Source: Tenggerimyces flavus | Lineage (GTDB): Bacteria > Actinomycetota > Actinomycetes > Propionibacteriales > Actinopolymorphaceae | Assembly (NCBI RefSeq): GCF_016907715.1 | Contig: NZ_JAFBCM010000001.1 | Span: 7,479,420 to 7,543,419, forward strand | Length of the DNA stretch: 64,000 bases | Direction: 5' to 3' | Shown here: in pieces, positions 42,989 to 52,080 of the stretch | Position numbering within the stretch: position 1 is the first letter of the stretch | Layout: each line of letters opens with the position of its first letter | Translations under genes and position numbers: made by a program | Notes under the pieces: generated by a model | What the model saw: the letters and a program-made list of their open reading frames with translations, nothing else | Database searches by the model: none | Told to the model about the DNA's origin: nothing

Positions 42989-44442
42989 TCGCGCGGGGCG
43001 AGTCCTGGTACGGCGGGTCCGTCGGTGAACGGTGCCGGCTCGACGTACTGGGGCTCGTCCCCACCCGCGCCGAGGAGGCGGCGGGTGAGGGCGTCGCGGT
43101 CGGACAGCAGCTCGTCCAGTGCGAGCCGTACGTCCGCGGCGGACGTCTCGTCGCCGCCTCGCTCGGCGCTGACCAGCACCGAGCGGCGGACGAGCTCCTT
43201 CGCGAACGAGGCGGTCGTGCCGTCGGTACGTTCGACGACCTCCGCCGCGTCGTCCTCGGTGAGCTGGAGCCGCGGCCCGTACAGGTCGAGCAGCTGCCGC
43301 CGTCCGGCCTTGTCTGGCAGGGGAATCTCGACCGCGATGTCGACCCGGCCAGGACGCTGGCTCAGCGCGGGCTCGAGCAGGTCCGCTCGGTTCGTCGTCA
43401 TCAGGAAGGCGACGTCCGCCTCGGACGCGAGGCCGTCGATCTCGTTGAGGACCGTGAACAACAGCGGGTTCTCACCGCCGCGACCGCGGCTGCGAGCCTC
43501 CGCGACGAGGTCGCAGTCCTCCAGAACGACCAACGCCGGTTGCAGCATGCGCGCCAGACTGCATGCGGCGCTGATGTACTGGATGGTCGTGCCCGAGAGC
43601 AGGACGACGGTGAAATCCTCCAACCGGGACAGCAGATAGCGCACCGTGTGCGTCTTGCCCGTGCCAGGAGGCCCGTACAGCAACAGACCTCGGCGCAGGT
43701 GCTGTCCTTCGGCGAGCAGCTTCTCGCGGTGCGCGGCGACGCCGATGACGTGCCGTTCGACCCGGTCGAGCACGCCGTCGGGCAGCACGACCTCCGAACG
43801 CTGGACGCCCGGCCGGCGGTGGAAGCGGAACGGTCCGACGCCCTCGGCGAAGTCCGCACCCTCGAGCGAGACCACCTTGCCGCGGAAGATGTTGTGCTCG
43901 CGCATCAGGTCGGGCAGCTCGTCGAGCAGCCGCTTGCCGGCGTCCGTGGTCGTCGCGATCACCTCGACGCGCACGGCACCCAGGCCGTAGCGCGGAGCCG
44001 GCCCCTGCATGAGAACGGCGAACCGGTCGTCGCCGTCGACGCCGAGGAAGAACCCGTACGCGACACAGTCGAGCTCGTCGTCGACCGAGATCGACACGTG
44101 CGAATAGTCGACCGCGCCCACGCCGTAGTGGTTCCAGCGCTCGGCGCCTTCCAGGATCTCCGCCAGCGGGTTGTCGCTGCGATTCGCTCCCGACACGCCG
44201 ATGAGCTCGAAGCTGCGTCCAGGCGCGCTGAACCACGCCGTCAGGGCCAGGTGCACGTTGGCGTGGTCGTGGCCGGCGAAGTTCGTCAACAGCACCGGCG
44301 CTTCGAGCGGCTCGAAGCCCAGATGCTCACGCAGGCGTGGGATCAGCGGAGGACGAGTGGTTGGCTCGTCCCTGGTCAGCTGGTTGATGAGCCGCCGAAA
44401 CTCCTGGCGGAACTCCTCGTTCGCGTTCTCCCCGTTGGTCAC
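42985..44442 (-). CDS. Cdc48-like AAA+ ATPase
   Basis: 485 residues. The N-terminal ~240 residues have no recognised family. They precede a single AAA module: Walker A GPPGTGKT (257-264), Walker B ALVVLEDCD (303-311), sensor-1 TTNRAD (Asn351), arginine-finger region SQRPGR (361-366) and a C-terminal lid. Closest in pattern to the classical AAA group (Cdc48/FtsH/spastin type), which remodels proteins using a hexameric ring. The start is a GTG at 44442 and lacks a strong binding site. It is divergent from a DUF3048 lipoprotein. No protease domain or partner is visible, so the target is unknown. Confidence 0.88.
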   Translation of the reverse strand: MTNGENANEEFRQEFRRLINQLTRDEPTTRPPLIPRLREHLGFEPLEAPVLLTNFAGHDHANVHLALTAWFSAPGRSFELIGVSGANRSDNPLAEILEGAERWNHYGVGAVDYSHVSISVDDELDCVAYGFFLGVDGDDRFAVLMQGPAPRYGLGAVRVEVIATTTDAGKRLLDELPDLMREHNIFRGKVVSLEGADFAEGVGPFRFHRRPGVQRSEVVLPDGVLDRVERHVIGVAAHREKLLAEGQHLRRGLLLYGPPGTGKTHTVRYLLSRLEDFTVVLLSGTTIQYISAACSLARMLQPALVVLEDCDLVAEARSRGRGGENPLLFTVLNEIDGLASEADVAFLMTTNRADLLEPALSQRPGRVDIAVEIPLPDKAGRRQLLDLYGPRLQLTEDDAAEVVERTDGTTASFAKELVRRSVLVSAERGGDETSAADVRLALDELLSDRDALTRRLLGAGGDEPQYVEPAPFTDGPAVPGLAPRD

Positions 44443-44497
44443 AGCGACAAGGTTCGTCCGCCCGCACCGTTAAGGCAACTCGATAACCTGGCTTCCC

Positions 44498-45538
44498 ATG
44501 GCAGTGAGCCGGTACGTACGAGTGATGGTCATCGCTTCGCTTCTCGCGGCGGTGGCGTGTTCGTCGGGTTCGACTCCGGCCCCGGCGCCGAGTTCTCCCA
44601 CCCCCACAGCGAAACCGACGCCCACGCCGTCGCCGACACCCACCCCGGCCCCTACTCCCAAGCCGACAGCGCCACCGCTCGGCAGCGGGATCTCGCCGTT
44701 CACCGGCCTGGGCGACGCGAAGCCCGGTCCCGTTCTCGCGGTCAAGATCGACAACGTGCGGCAAGCCCGGCCGCCGTCGAACCTCGCCCAAGCGGACCTG
44801 GTGTACGTCGAGCCCGTCGAGGCTGGACTGAGCCGCATGATGGCGATCTTCTCCTCACGCCTGCCGAACGTGGTGGGGCCGGTGCGCAGCGCGCGGGAGT
44901 CGGATCTGCACATCCTCTCCCAGTTCGGCCAACCGGCGTTCGCCTACTCAGGCGCCAAGGGAACAGTGCTGCCGCTCATCGCCGACGCGCCGCTGTTCGA
45001 CGTCTCCCCCGCGCACGCGGGCAACGCGTACGACCGGCACGGCGACCGACCGGCGCCGCACAACCTCTACGCCGAGCCACTCCGGCTGCTCTCGCGAGCC
45101 CCGAAAGCCTCGCTGGCCAAGGACATCGGCTTCCGGTTCGGCGCGGCGCCAGCGGGCGGACAGCCGAAGAACGCTTACAACGTGAGGTATTCGGCCTTCA
45201 CCATCGGGTTCCGCTGGAACGCGTCCGCGATGCGGTGGAACGTCTCGATGGACGGCAAGCCGATCCGCGACGCCGCCGGACCGCCCGCGACTCCGGCGAC
45301 GGTCGTGGTCCAGTACGCGAAGATCAAGGGATCGAGATTCAAGGATGCTTGGGGAAACGTCTCCCCGTTCGTCGAGACGGTCGGCACCGGGCGGGCGCTC
45401 GTGCTGCGAGACGGCCGCGCGTACGAGGGCCGCTGGAGCCGCCCGACCGCGACCGCGGGGACGACGTTCACCACGCCAGCTGGCCAGTCGCTGCCGTTCG
45501 CGACTGGCCAGACTTGGGTGGTGTTCGCGCCCGCCTGA
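44498..45538 (+). CDS. DUF3048-family lipoprotein (YerB-like)
   Basis: 346 residues. Lipoprotein signal with lipobox VAC (Cys21 in LAAVACSSG), then a long Pro/Thr linker (residues about 27-58), and a DUF3048 domain (GPVLAVKIDNVRQARPPSN near 77; GPVRSARESD near 127) with a C-terminal companion domain. Anchored outside the membrane. Family function is unknown; DUF3048 proteins are widespread in Firmicutes and actinobacteria. TAACCT lies 8 nt before the ATG, a possible leaderless -10. Divergent from the AAA ATPase. Confidence 0.9.
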   Translation: MAVSRYVRVMVIASLLAAVACSSGSTPAPAPSSPTPTAKPTPTPSPTPTPAPTPKPTAPPLGSGISPFTGLGDAKPGPVLAVKIDNVRQARPPSNLAQADLVYVEPVEAGLSRMMAIFSSRLPNVVGPVRSARESDLHILSQFGQPAFAYSGAKGTVLPLIADAPLFDVSPAHAGNAYDRHGDRPAPHNLYAEPLRLLSRAPKASLAKDIGFRFGAAPAGGQPKNAYNVRYSAFTIGFRWNASAMRWNVSMDGKPIRDAAGPPATPATVVVQYAKIKGSRFKDAWGNVSPFVETVGTGRALVLRDGRAYEGRWSRPTATAGTTFTTPAGQSLPFATGQTWVVFAPA

Positions 45539-45601
45539 CGGCCGAGCAGCTCCAGGCCGTCCTCGTCCGGCGGCTGGTTCGACCGACCCGGCCCGGCCCG
45601 G

Positions 45602-45664
45602 GGCCAATGATCATGTTTACATGATCATTGGCCCCTTTACGTGGGGTGGACGCCAGGTAGAGCG
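45602..45664. repeat. 63-bp intergenic repeat with hairpin, copy 2
   Basis: Arms 45602-45616 and 45619-45633 are perfect 15-bp complements, identical to copy 1 at 37597 (three mismatches over 63 bp, all in the right third). It lies between the convergent DUF3048 and ABC-2 permease genes and probably acts as a bidirectional terminator. Confidence 0.8.
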
Positions 45665-45719
45665 GCCACTGGCCGCGTGAGGCGACCGCCGCAAGCCCAC
45701 CCCATCACGAATCCCGTGG

Positions 45720-47318
45720 CTAGCCGACGTCCCGACGCCGGAAGCCGACGAACCCGACCGCACCGAGCACGAGCGCGATGCCGAGCAAGGTGAGCAGCGG
45801 GGTCGCCGTCCACTCGCCGCCGGGCAGCAGCGGGAGGTGCGAGTACGGCGAGGCGTCGAGCATCCACTGCTCGAGCCCGAGGAACGAACCGACCTGACCG
45901 AGCAGCACGAACAGCCCGAAGACCCCCCACACCGCCGCCGCGATCCGCGGCAGCAGGCCGAACAGCAGCAGGGCGAGGCCGACGAGCACCCACACGGCCG
46001 GCAGCTGGACGAGCGCGCCGGCGAGGACGCGCGGCACCTGCTCACCGATGTTCCCCACGTTCGCGCCGTGGGTGACGCCGGCCGTCAGCCCGGCCACCGC
46101 CAGCACGACCGCGGGGCCGAGGAGCGCGAACACCACATGGCTCGCCACCCACTGCAGCCGGCCGACGTGCGTGGCGAGGACGGGCTCGGCGCGGCCCTCG
46201 GTCTCCTCGGCGCGCATCCGCAGCGTGGCCTGGATCGCGTACCCGGTGGCGATGAGGCCGAGAATGCCCAGCGTCGTCGCCAACGTGACATCGACGATGT
46301 CGACGCCGCCGCCGATGCGTTCGAACATCTCCTTGATCTGCGCGCTGTCCTCGAGCAGGTCCTGCACGCTGGCCGCCACGCTGCCGAAGACCAGGCCGAG
46401 TGCGGCGAACGCCGCCGCCCAGCTGTACAGCAACGTGCGGTGCAGACGCCACGCGAGCGCGACCGGACTGCGCAGGCTCGGCGCCGCGTCGGCAGGACCC
46501 AGGCGAGGCGGGAAGACGCCGGCCGCGACGTCGCGGCGGGCCGAGATCGCCACCGCGGCGATGAACAGCACGACCGCGAGCCCGCCGACGAGCGCGAGCG
46601 TCCACCATTGCTCGTCGCCGAACGGGCGGACCCGTTGCACCCACCCCATCGGCGACAACCAGGACAGCCACGAGACGCTGCTCGACTCGCCGCCGACGTC
46701 GCCCGCGACCCGCAGGACGAAGAACGCGCCGAGCACGGCGATCGCGAAGCCGCGTGCACTGCCGGCACCCGTGGTGAGCTGCGCGCCGAGCCCGCCGATC
46801 GCGGCACCGAGGATGCCGGCGAACGCGAACTCCAGGCCGAGCGCGAGCGAGCCGTCGACCGCCATGTCCTGGCCGACGAACGCCCCGAAGACGATGCCGG
46901 CGATGAGGAGGTTGGCGACGACCGTGACGATCAGCGCCGCGGCGAGCCCGGCGTGCCGGCCGACCACGGTGGCGCCGAGCAGCTCGCGCCGCCCGGCCTC
47001 CTCCTCGGTCCGGGTGTGCCGGATGACCGTGAGCACGCTGATCAGCGCGATCATGATCGGGAGGAAGCCGGCGCGCTGGGTGACGATGCCGCCGATGTCG
47101 TGGCTCCAGATCGGCCCGTACAGCGAGAGGAACGTGGGGTTCGCCCCGGCCGTCTGGGCGTAGAGCGCCTGCTGGGCGACGGTCGGGTAGAGCTCGGTGA
47201 TCGCCGAGATGTACGTCGTGGGGAGCAGCCCGAACAGCAGGATCCAGATGGGCAGCAGGAACCGGTCGCGACGCAGGATCAGCCGGACCAGCTTGCCGGT
47301 ACCGACCAACGCGTTCAT
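45720..47318 (-). CDS. ABC-2 type exporter permease
   Basis: 532 residues with about 12 membrane helices in two homologous halves (each with a long first periplasmic loop and a cluster such as [20 protein letters not shown]), the type of large actinobacterial exporter permease related to tetronasin/polyketide resistance proteins. The ATG at 47318 overlaps the ATPase stop by 4 bp (ATGA), showing coupling. It forms the membrane part of an efflux pump with the ATPase upstream; control is probably by the divergent GbsR/MarR gene. The exported compound is unknown. Confidence 0.92.
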   Translation of the reverse strand: MNALVGTGKLVRLILRRDRFLLPIWILLFGLLPTTYISAITELYPTVAQQALYAQTAGANPTFLSLYGPIWSHDIGGIVTQRAGFLPIMIALISVLTVIRHTRTEEEAGRRELLGATVVGRHAGLAAALIVTVVANLLIAGIVFGAFVGQDMAVDGSLALGLEFAFAGILGAAIGGLGAQLTTGAGSARGFAIAVLGAFFVLRVAGDVGGESSSVSWLSWLSPMGWVQRVRPFGDEQWWTLALVGGLAVVLFIAAVAISARRDVAAGVFPPRLGPADAAPSLRSPVALAWRLHRTLLYSWAAAFAALGLVFGSVAASVQDLLEDSAQIKEMFERIGGGVDIVDVTLATTLGILGLIATGYAIQATLRMRAEETEGRAEPVLATHVGRLQWVASHVVFALLGPAVVLAVAGLTAGVTHGANVGNIGEQVPRVLAGALVQLPAVWVLVGLALLLFGLLPRIAAAVWGVFGLFVLLGQVGSFLGLEQWMLDASPYSHLPLLPGGEWTATPLLTLLGIALVLGAVGFVGFRRRDVG

Positions 47319-48223
47319 CGTGCGGCCTCCTGCGGGACCGGCTCGTCCTGGTAGTGGCGGAGGAAGAGCTCTTCCAGCGTGGGCGGCTGGCTGGTGAGCG
47401 TACGGACGCCGATCGCCGTCAGCTGGCGCAGTGCGGCGTCGAGCTGGTCGGTGTCGACCTCGAAGCGCACGCGGGTGCCGTCGACCTCGAGGCTGTGCAC
47501 GCCGTCGAGCTGGGCGAGACCGTTCGGCGGACCGGCCAGATCGGCGGTGATCGACGTACGGGTGAGGTGCCGGAGCTCGGTGAGCGTGCCGCTCTCGGCG
47601 GTGCGGCCGTTGCGGATGATCGTCACGCGGTCGCACAGCGCCTCGGCCTCGGCGAGGATGTGGCTGGACAGCAGGACCGTACGGCCGCCGCGCTTCTCCT
47701 CGAGGATGCACTGCTGGAAGACCTCCTCCATCAGCGGATCGAGGCCGGAGGTCGGCTCGTCGAGCAACAGCAGCTCGACGTCGGAGGCGAGGGCGGCGAC
47801 GACGGCGACCTTCTGCCGGTTGCCCTTGGAGTACGCGCGGCCCTTCTTGCGCGGGTCGAGCTCGAACCGCTCGAGGAGCTCGTTCCTGCGCTTCTTGTCC
47901 AGGCCCCCGCGAAGTCTGCCCAGCAGGTCGATGACCTCGCCGCCGGACAGGTTGGGCCACAAGGTGACGTCGCCCGGAACGTACGCGAGCCGTTTGTGCA
48001 GCTCGGTCGCGTCGGACCACGGGTCGCCACCGAGCAGGCTGACGTCGCCGTGGTCCTTCTTGAGTAGACCCAGAAGAATCCGGATCGTGGTGGACTTCCC
48101 GGCGCCGTTCGGGCCCAGGAAGCCGTGCACCTCGCCGGCCTGGACCTCGAGGTCCAGCCCGTCGAGTGCCTGCGTCCGGCCGAAGCGCTTGCTCAGGCCG
48201 GATACCGTGATGATGTTTTCCAC
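47315..48223 (-). CDS. ABC exporter ATP-binding protein
   Basis: 302 residues. Walker [10 protein letters not shown] (37-45), signature YSKGNRQKV in place of LSGGQ, Walker [13 protein letters not shown] and the H-loop SSHIL are present. A C-terminal ~80-residue extension follows, as in drug-exporter (CcmA/DrrA-like) ATPases. It energises the ABC-2 permease encoded immediately downstream. Start ATG at 48223; the promoter region contains the TTCAC-n6-GTGAA palindrome shared with the divergent regulator. Confidence 0.95.
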   Translation of the reverse strand: MENIITVSGLSKRFGRTQALDGLDLEVQAGEVHGFLGPNGAGKSTTIRILLGLLKKDHGDVSLLGGDPWSDATELHKRLAYVPGDVTLWPNLSGGEVIDLLGRLRGGLDKKRRNELLERFELDPRKKGRAYSKGNRQKVAVVAALASDVELLLLDEPTSGLDPLMEEVFQQCILEEKRGGRTVLLSSHILAEAEALCDRVTIIRNGRTAESGTLTELRHLTRTSITADLAGPPNGLAQLDGVHSLEVDGTRVRFEVDTDQLDAALRQLTAIGVRTLTSQPPTLEELFLRHYQDEPVPQEAAR

Positions 48224-48243
48224 GATCCAGAAGCTACACTCGT

Positions 48244-48259
48244 TTCACGAAGTTGTGAA
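48244..48259. promoter_or_regulatory. Putative GbsR/MarR operator
   Basis: Perfect inverted repeat TTCAC-GAAGTT-GTGAA, 21 bp from the ATPase start and 69 bp from the regulator start. Probably the binding site of the GbsR/MarR protein at 48328. Confidence 0.6.
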
Positions 48260-48327
48260 TTAAGTGTTGCCTGTGAACTGGGACACACCTGAAGCGAGGG
48301 ACCTGGACGACTTTCTGGGAGGGAACG

Positions 48328-48837
48328 ATGTCCGCGACCGACGTGCAAAACCCCGCCGGCCACCGCGACGAAGAGGCCGTCCACGCCTTCATCGAACGCA
48401 TAGCCATGACCCTCGCCAGCTTCGGCTTCCCACGGATGGCCGCTCGCGTACTGATGACGCTGGAGTGCGCCGAGGAGGACGGGCTGACCGCCCGCGACCT
48501 CGCCGAGCGCTTGGACGCGTCACCGGCCGCGATCTCCGGCGCGGTGCGCACGCTGACGAACATGGGGCTGATCTTCCGCGACCCGGTGCGCGGCTCCCGC
48601 CGAGACATCTACCGGCTGCCCGACGATCCCTGGTACGAGATGGCGATGGCGAAGGGCAACATCTACAAGCTGTTCGCCGACCTCACCGTCGACGGCATCG
48701 ACGCGGTCGGCGGCAAGCAGACCCGCGCCGGTGGTCGGGTGCGTGAGCTGCACGACTTCTTCACGTTCGTCGGCAGCGAGATCGAGGACCTGTTCGTCAA
48801 GTGGCGCGAGGTGAAGGCAGCCTCGCGGGCGGAATGA
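48328..48837 (+). CDS. GbsR/MarR-family transcriptional regulator
   Basis: 169 residues. Winged helix-turn-helix with the pattern GLTARDLAERLDASPAAISG, then VRTLTNMGLIFR (about residues 52-85), preceded by a long helix (FIERIAMTLASFGFPRMAAR) typical of the GbsR group. GGGAGGG precedes the ATG. Divergent from the ABC exporter genes and so probably their repressor, released by the exported compound (inference). Confidence 0.9.
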   Translation: MSATDVQNPAGHRDEEAVHAFIERIAMTLASFGFPRMAARVLMTLECAEEDGLTARDLAERLDASPAAISGAVRTLTNMGLIFRDPVRGSRRDIYRLPDDPWYEMAMAKGNIYKLFADLTVDGIDAVGGKQTRAGGRVRELHDFFTFVGSEIEDLFVKWREVKAASRAE

Positions 48838-48864
48838 ACGTCAAGCGTTTGTAGCCTTGCGCGC

Positions 48865-49821
48865 ATGACCCAGCGTTGGCTGATCGGGCTTCCCACCTCG
48901 ACTGCCGAGGTGCCTCCGGGCACGTCGCGCATCGTCGCCCTCTCTGCCTCCGAGCTGCGCTACGCCTCCGAGAACGCCATGTCGGGCGTCTTCTTCCACG
49001 AGGCGATGAAGCCGCAGTTCTCCGGCGACGCGGAAACCGTCGACATCTACCTCCCCACCTATCGGGGGAAGAGTTTCGTCTCCGTTCTCGCGTGGCTCGC
49101 GGCGGCTCGGCTGGCGACATCCACGTGTGAGATTCGGTGGCATCTCGACAAGCAGCAGGGCCCGGACTCGATCCAGAAGCTCCTCGCCGCCGACGGCTGG
49201 TCGCTGACCCGGCAGAAGAAGGGACGGGTGACCACGCTGACCGGTACGGCACCGGCGGCGCCCGCGCTGCCCGACCCGACCACGTTCGACGCCGCCCTCG
49301 GTAGCCAGCAGGTCCAGCTGGCCGCCGACTATGGAGTGTTCTCCCCTCGGCAGGTCGATGCCGGTACGCAGCTCCTGCTGGACGTCGCCCTGGCGCACCG
49401 CCCCGTTCCCGCGGTAGCCGACATCGGCATCGGCTACGGAGCGCTCGCCCTCGGCCTGGTGCTCAACGGCGTCGCCACGCGCGCGGTCGGATCGGACATC
49501 GACGCCGTCGCCCTGTGGCTCGCCGAGCGCAACGCACAGGCGAGCAACGTCGAGCTCCGGACCGAATGCGACGCCGATCCCACTGCCCCGGAAGACACTC
49601 CGTTGACGGTCTGCAACATCCCCACGCACATCAACGCGCAGGACTCGCGACAGTTGATGGCGGGACTCCTGCAACGCGCGAAACAAGGACGCCTTCTGGT
49701 CGTGGTGCACTCGAGTCTGGAAGCTCGCTATGCCAAGTACTTCGACCAGGAAGGGCTCGAAGTCGAACGCACCGCCGGAGAGGCGCACACGGTCCTCGCG
49801 GCGGGACAGACCAGCAGCTGA
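48865..49821 (+). CDS. RsmC/RlmG-like class I methyltransferase
   Basis: 318 residues with a diverged N-terminal half and a C-terminal SAM-binding domain (MTS type): FSPRQVDAGTQLLLD (159-173), motif I DIGIGYGALALGL (186 on), acidic SDID after strand 2 (210-213), and NIPTH at 251-255 where N6/N2 methyltransferases usually have NPPF/Y. Family members modify guanine N2 in rRNA; the altered motif IV makes the substrate uncertain. TAGCCT 7 nt before the ATG suggests a leaderless transcript. No operon partner. Confidence 0.85.
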   Translation: MTQRWLIGLPTSTAEVPPGTSRIVALSASELRYASENAMSGVFFHEAMKPQFSGDAETVDIYLPTYRGKSFVSVLAWLAAARLATSTCEIRWHLDKQQGPDSIQKLLAADGWSLTRQKKGRVTTLTGTAPAAPALPDPTTFDAALGSQQVQLAADYGVFSPRQVDAGTQLLLDVALAHRPVPAVADIGIGYGALALGLVLNGVATRAVGSDIDAVALWLAERNAQASNVELRTECDADPTAPEDTPLTVCNIPTHINAQDSRQLMAGLLQRAKQGRLLVVVHSSLEARYAKYFDQEGLEVERTAGEAHTVLAAGQTSS

Positions 49822-49880
49822 GGCGAGGCGACGAACCGCCCCAGTTGGGATCCGGGCGTGTCGTCGGGGAGAATCGGGCT

Positions 49881-50834
49881 ATGACGTCCGAGAGCTTCAC
49901 GCGCCGTGGTGCGATTGACCTGTCGTCGTTGGCTCGTCCCGCCGCGCCCCCGCCGTCGGCTGGGCAGGCGCCGGGTGGCGGAGGACCCGCCGGGTCGGGC
50001 AGCTATGTGATCGACGTCACCGAGGAGAACTTCCAGCAGGAGGTCGTCGAGCGCTCGGTCAACGTTCCCGTCGTCATCGACTTCTGGGCCGACTGGTGCG
50101 AGCCCTGCAAGCAGCTCAGCCCGATCCTCGAGCGGCTCACCGACGAGTACGCCGGCCGGTTGGTGCTCGCGAAGATCGACATCGAAGCCAACCAGCGGAT
50201 CGCGCAGGCCGCGAACGTGCAGAGCATCCCGCTCGTCGTCGCCGTCATCCGCGGCCAGATCGTCCCGCTCTTCCAGGGCGCGCTCCCCGAGGCCCAGGTA
50301 CGCCAGTACTTCTCCGAGCTGCTCCGGGTCGCCGAGGCGAACGGCGTGACCGGCACGACCGAGCCGATCAACGTCGCCGAGCCGCAGGAGCCCTCCGGCA
50401 CCGAGGACGAGGAGCCGGAAGGCGACCCTCGGTACTTCGAGGCCGAGGACGCGCTCAACCGCGGTGACTTCGACGCCGCGGTCAAGGCGTTCGAGACCGT
50501 TCTCGACAACGCTCCCGCCGACGCGATCGCGAAGGTCGGGCTCGCCCAGGCCAAGCTGCTCGCCCGCGTCCAGCACCTCAACCCCGAGGAGTCCCGCGCC
50601 GCCGCGGCGGCCAAGCCGGACGACGCGCAGGCGCAGCTGGCGGCGGCCGACCTGGACTTCGCCGCCGGGAACGCCGACGCCGCGTTCGCCCGCCTCGTCA
50701 ACACGGTCCGGCGCACCGCGGGCGACGAGCGCAACGCCGTACGCCTTCATCTGCTGGAGCTTTTCGAAGCGCTCGGCGTCGACGACCCGCGCGTGAAGAA
50801 GGCCCGGCTGGCACTCAGTACGGCCTTGTTCTGA
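49881..50834 (+). CDS. YbbN/CnoX-like thioredoxin with TPR region
   Basis: 317 residues. A Ser/Pro/Gly-rich N-terminus (about 1-40), a thioredoxin domain with active site Cys73-Glu-Pro-Cys76 (WCEPCK), an acidic linker (about 160-175) and C-terminal tetratricopeptide-like helices (RYFEAEDALNRGDFDAAVKA near 180). YbbN/CnoX proteins combine redox and chaperone-holdase activity and hand clients to DnaK or GroEL. GGGGAG lies upstream of the ATG at 49881; earlier in-frame starts overlap the preceding gene. Single-gene unit in the cytoplasm. Confidence 0.92.
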   Translation: MTSESFTRRGAIDLSSLARPAAPPPSAGQAPGGGGPAGSGSYVIDVTEENFQQEVVERSVNVPVVIDFWADWCEPCKQLSPILERLTDEYAGRLVLAKIDIEANQRIAQAANVQSIPLVVAVIRGQIVPLFQGALPEAQVRQYFSELLRVAEANGVTGTTEPINVAEPQEPSGTEDEEPEGDPRYFEAEDALNRGDFDAAVKAFETVLDNAPADAIAKVGLAQAKLLARVQHLNPEESRAAAAAKPDDAQAQLAAADLDFAAGNADAAFARLVNTVRRTAGDERNAVRLHLLELFEALGVDDPRVKKARLALSTALF

Positions 50835-50937
50835 CCGCACCTCGGGTAGTTGTACACAGAACGTGACAAACCGCGTGCGGACCTCTCAGGTCACTTCGCT
50901 ACCCTGAACCAGAAAGCACATCGGGACGGGGTAGGGG

Positions 50938-52080
50938 ATGCGTGTCGCTCGAATCGTCGGTGGCGTGGTCGCTGCCCTCGTGGGTTTGCTCGCGCTCGCG
51001 GGCGGGCTGATCGCGGCATTTGGGTACATCGGTCCCGATAACGTCATCAGCTCACCGGCCCGCACGATCAGCAGCAAGGGCGTCGCGATCACGACCTCGC
51101 CGGAGCTGTTCGACTACTACGGTCCGCGACTGCACGTGACCGCCGAGCCGGCCGAGCCCGGCCGGCAGCTGTTCATCGGCATCGGCCACCACGTCGACGT
51201 CGGCAGCTACTTCTCCGGCACGAGCCGGACCAAGGTCACCGAGCTCGACCTGCCGTTCTCCTTGACCACCGGGGACGTCATCGGCAAGCAGACCGAGGTC
51301 AACCCGCCCAACGGGCTGGAGTGGTGGATCGCCAAGGTCTCCGGCTCGGGCAAGCAGGAGCTCGTCTGGCCGATGGCCGACGGCCCGTACGACATCGCGA
51401 TCATGGGCGCCGACGGCAAGGCGAACGTCGACGCGGTCGTCACGATCGGCGTCGAGATCCCCGGAGCGTTCGCGACCGCGATGCTCGTCGCGCTCGGCGG
51501 CCTGGTGCTGCTCGTGCTCGGCGCGCTCCTGCTGCGGGTGCTGCAGCAGAAGCCGGTCGAGGAGGACCTGGTCCTGTGGGACCAGAGCGACCAGTGGGGA
51601 CAGAACGAGTACTGGGGCAGCCAGCAGGAGCCCAGCCACCGCGGGCCGCCGACCGAGGAGTCGTTCAACGGCCCGCCCTGGGGCTCGATGCCGCCACACG
51701 GCGAGCCACCACAGGACGAGCCTCAGCCCGAGCCTGCGCACGCCGGTCCGCCGGCGGAGTCGAACGGTGGCCGCATACCCGTCGGGCCGCCGCTCGACCT
51801 GGGCACCGGCCAGCCCGTGCCGACTCCCCCGCCGCCGCAGCAGCAACCGCCCGAGCAGCAGCCGGCCTACCCGCCCGCGCCGCCGGCCCAGCAGCCTCAA
51901 CAGCAACCTCAACAGCAGCCGCCGCCGCAGCCCACGTTCCAGCCACCGGCAGCGCCGCGGCAGCAGCCGCCGCCCGCCGGCCCGCTGCCGTGGCGCCCCG
52001 CCGGCCCGCCGCGGCGTACCCCCGAACCGCCCGCCAAGGAATCCGAGTCCTCGCAGGGAGACGACCATGGCCAGCCGTAG
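50938..52080 (+). CDS. Membrane protein with extracellular domain and Pro/Gln-rich tail
   Basis: 380 residues: membrane helix at about 5-30 (IVGGVVAALVGLLALAGGLI), an ~145-residue extracytoplasmic beta-rich domain (FIGIGHHVDVGSYFSGTSR near 80), a second helix (about 178-201), then a ~170-residue intracellular tail rich in Pro, Gln and acidic residues (QQPQQQPQQQPPPQ type). GGGGTAGGGG precedes the ATG at 50938. Proteins of this layout are common in actinobacteria without known role. The next gene starts inside its last codons (14-bp overlap), so both are made together. Low-complexity tail suggests protein binding or phase separation (inference). Confidence 0.85.
   Translation: MRVARIVGGVVAALVGLLALAGGLIAAFGYIGPDNVISSPARTISSKGVAITTSPELFDYYGPRLHVTAEPAEPGRQLFIGIGHHVDVGSYFSGTSRTKVTELDLPFSLTTGDVIGKQTEVNPPNGLEWWIAKVSGSGKQELVWPMADGPYDIAIMGADGKANVDAVVTIGVEIPGAFATAMLVALGGLVLLVLGALLLRVLQQKPVEEDLVLWDQSDQWGQNEYWGSQQEPSHRGPPTEESFNGPPWGSMPPHGEPPQDEPQPEPAHAGPPAESNGGRIPVGPPLDLGTGQPVPTPPPPQQQPPEQQPAYPPAPPAQQPQQQPQQQPPPQPTFQPPAAPRQQPPPAGPLPWRPAGPPRRTPEPPAKESESSQGDDHGQP

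Noticed and set aside
51880-51990. Tandem CAG/CCG-rich stretch
   Set aside because: It is the coding sequence of the Pro/Gln-rich tail of the membrane protein, not a separate repeat element.
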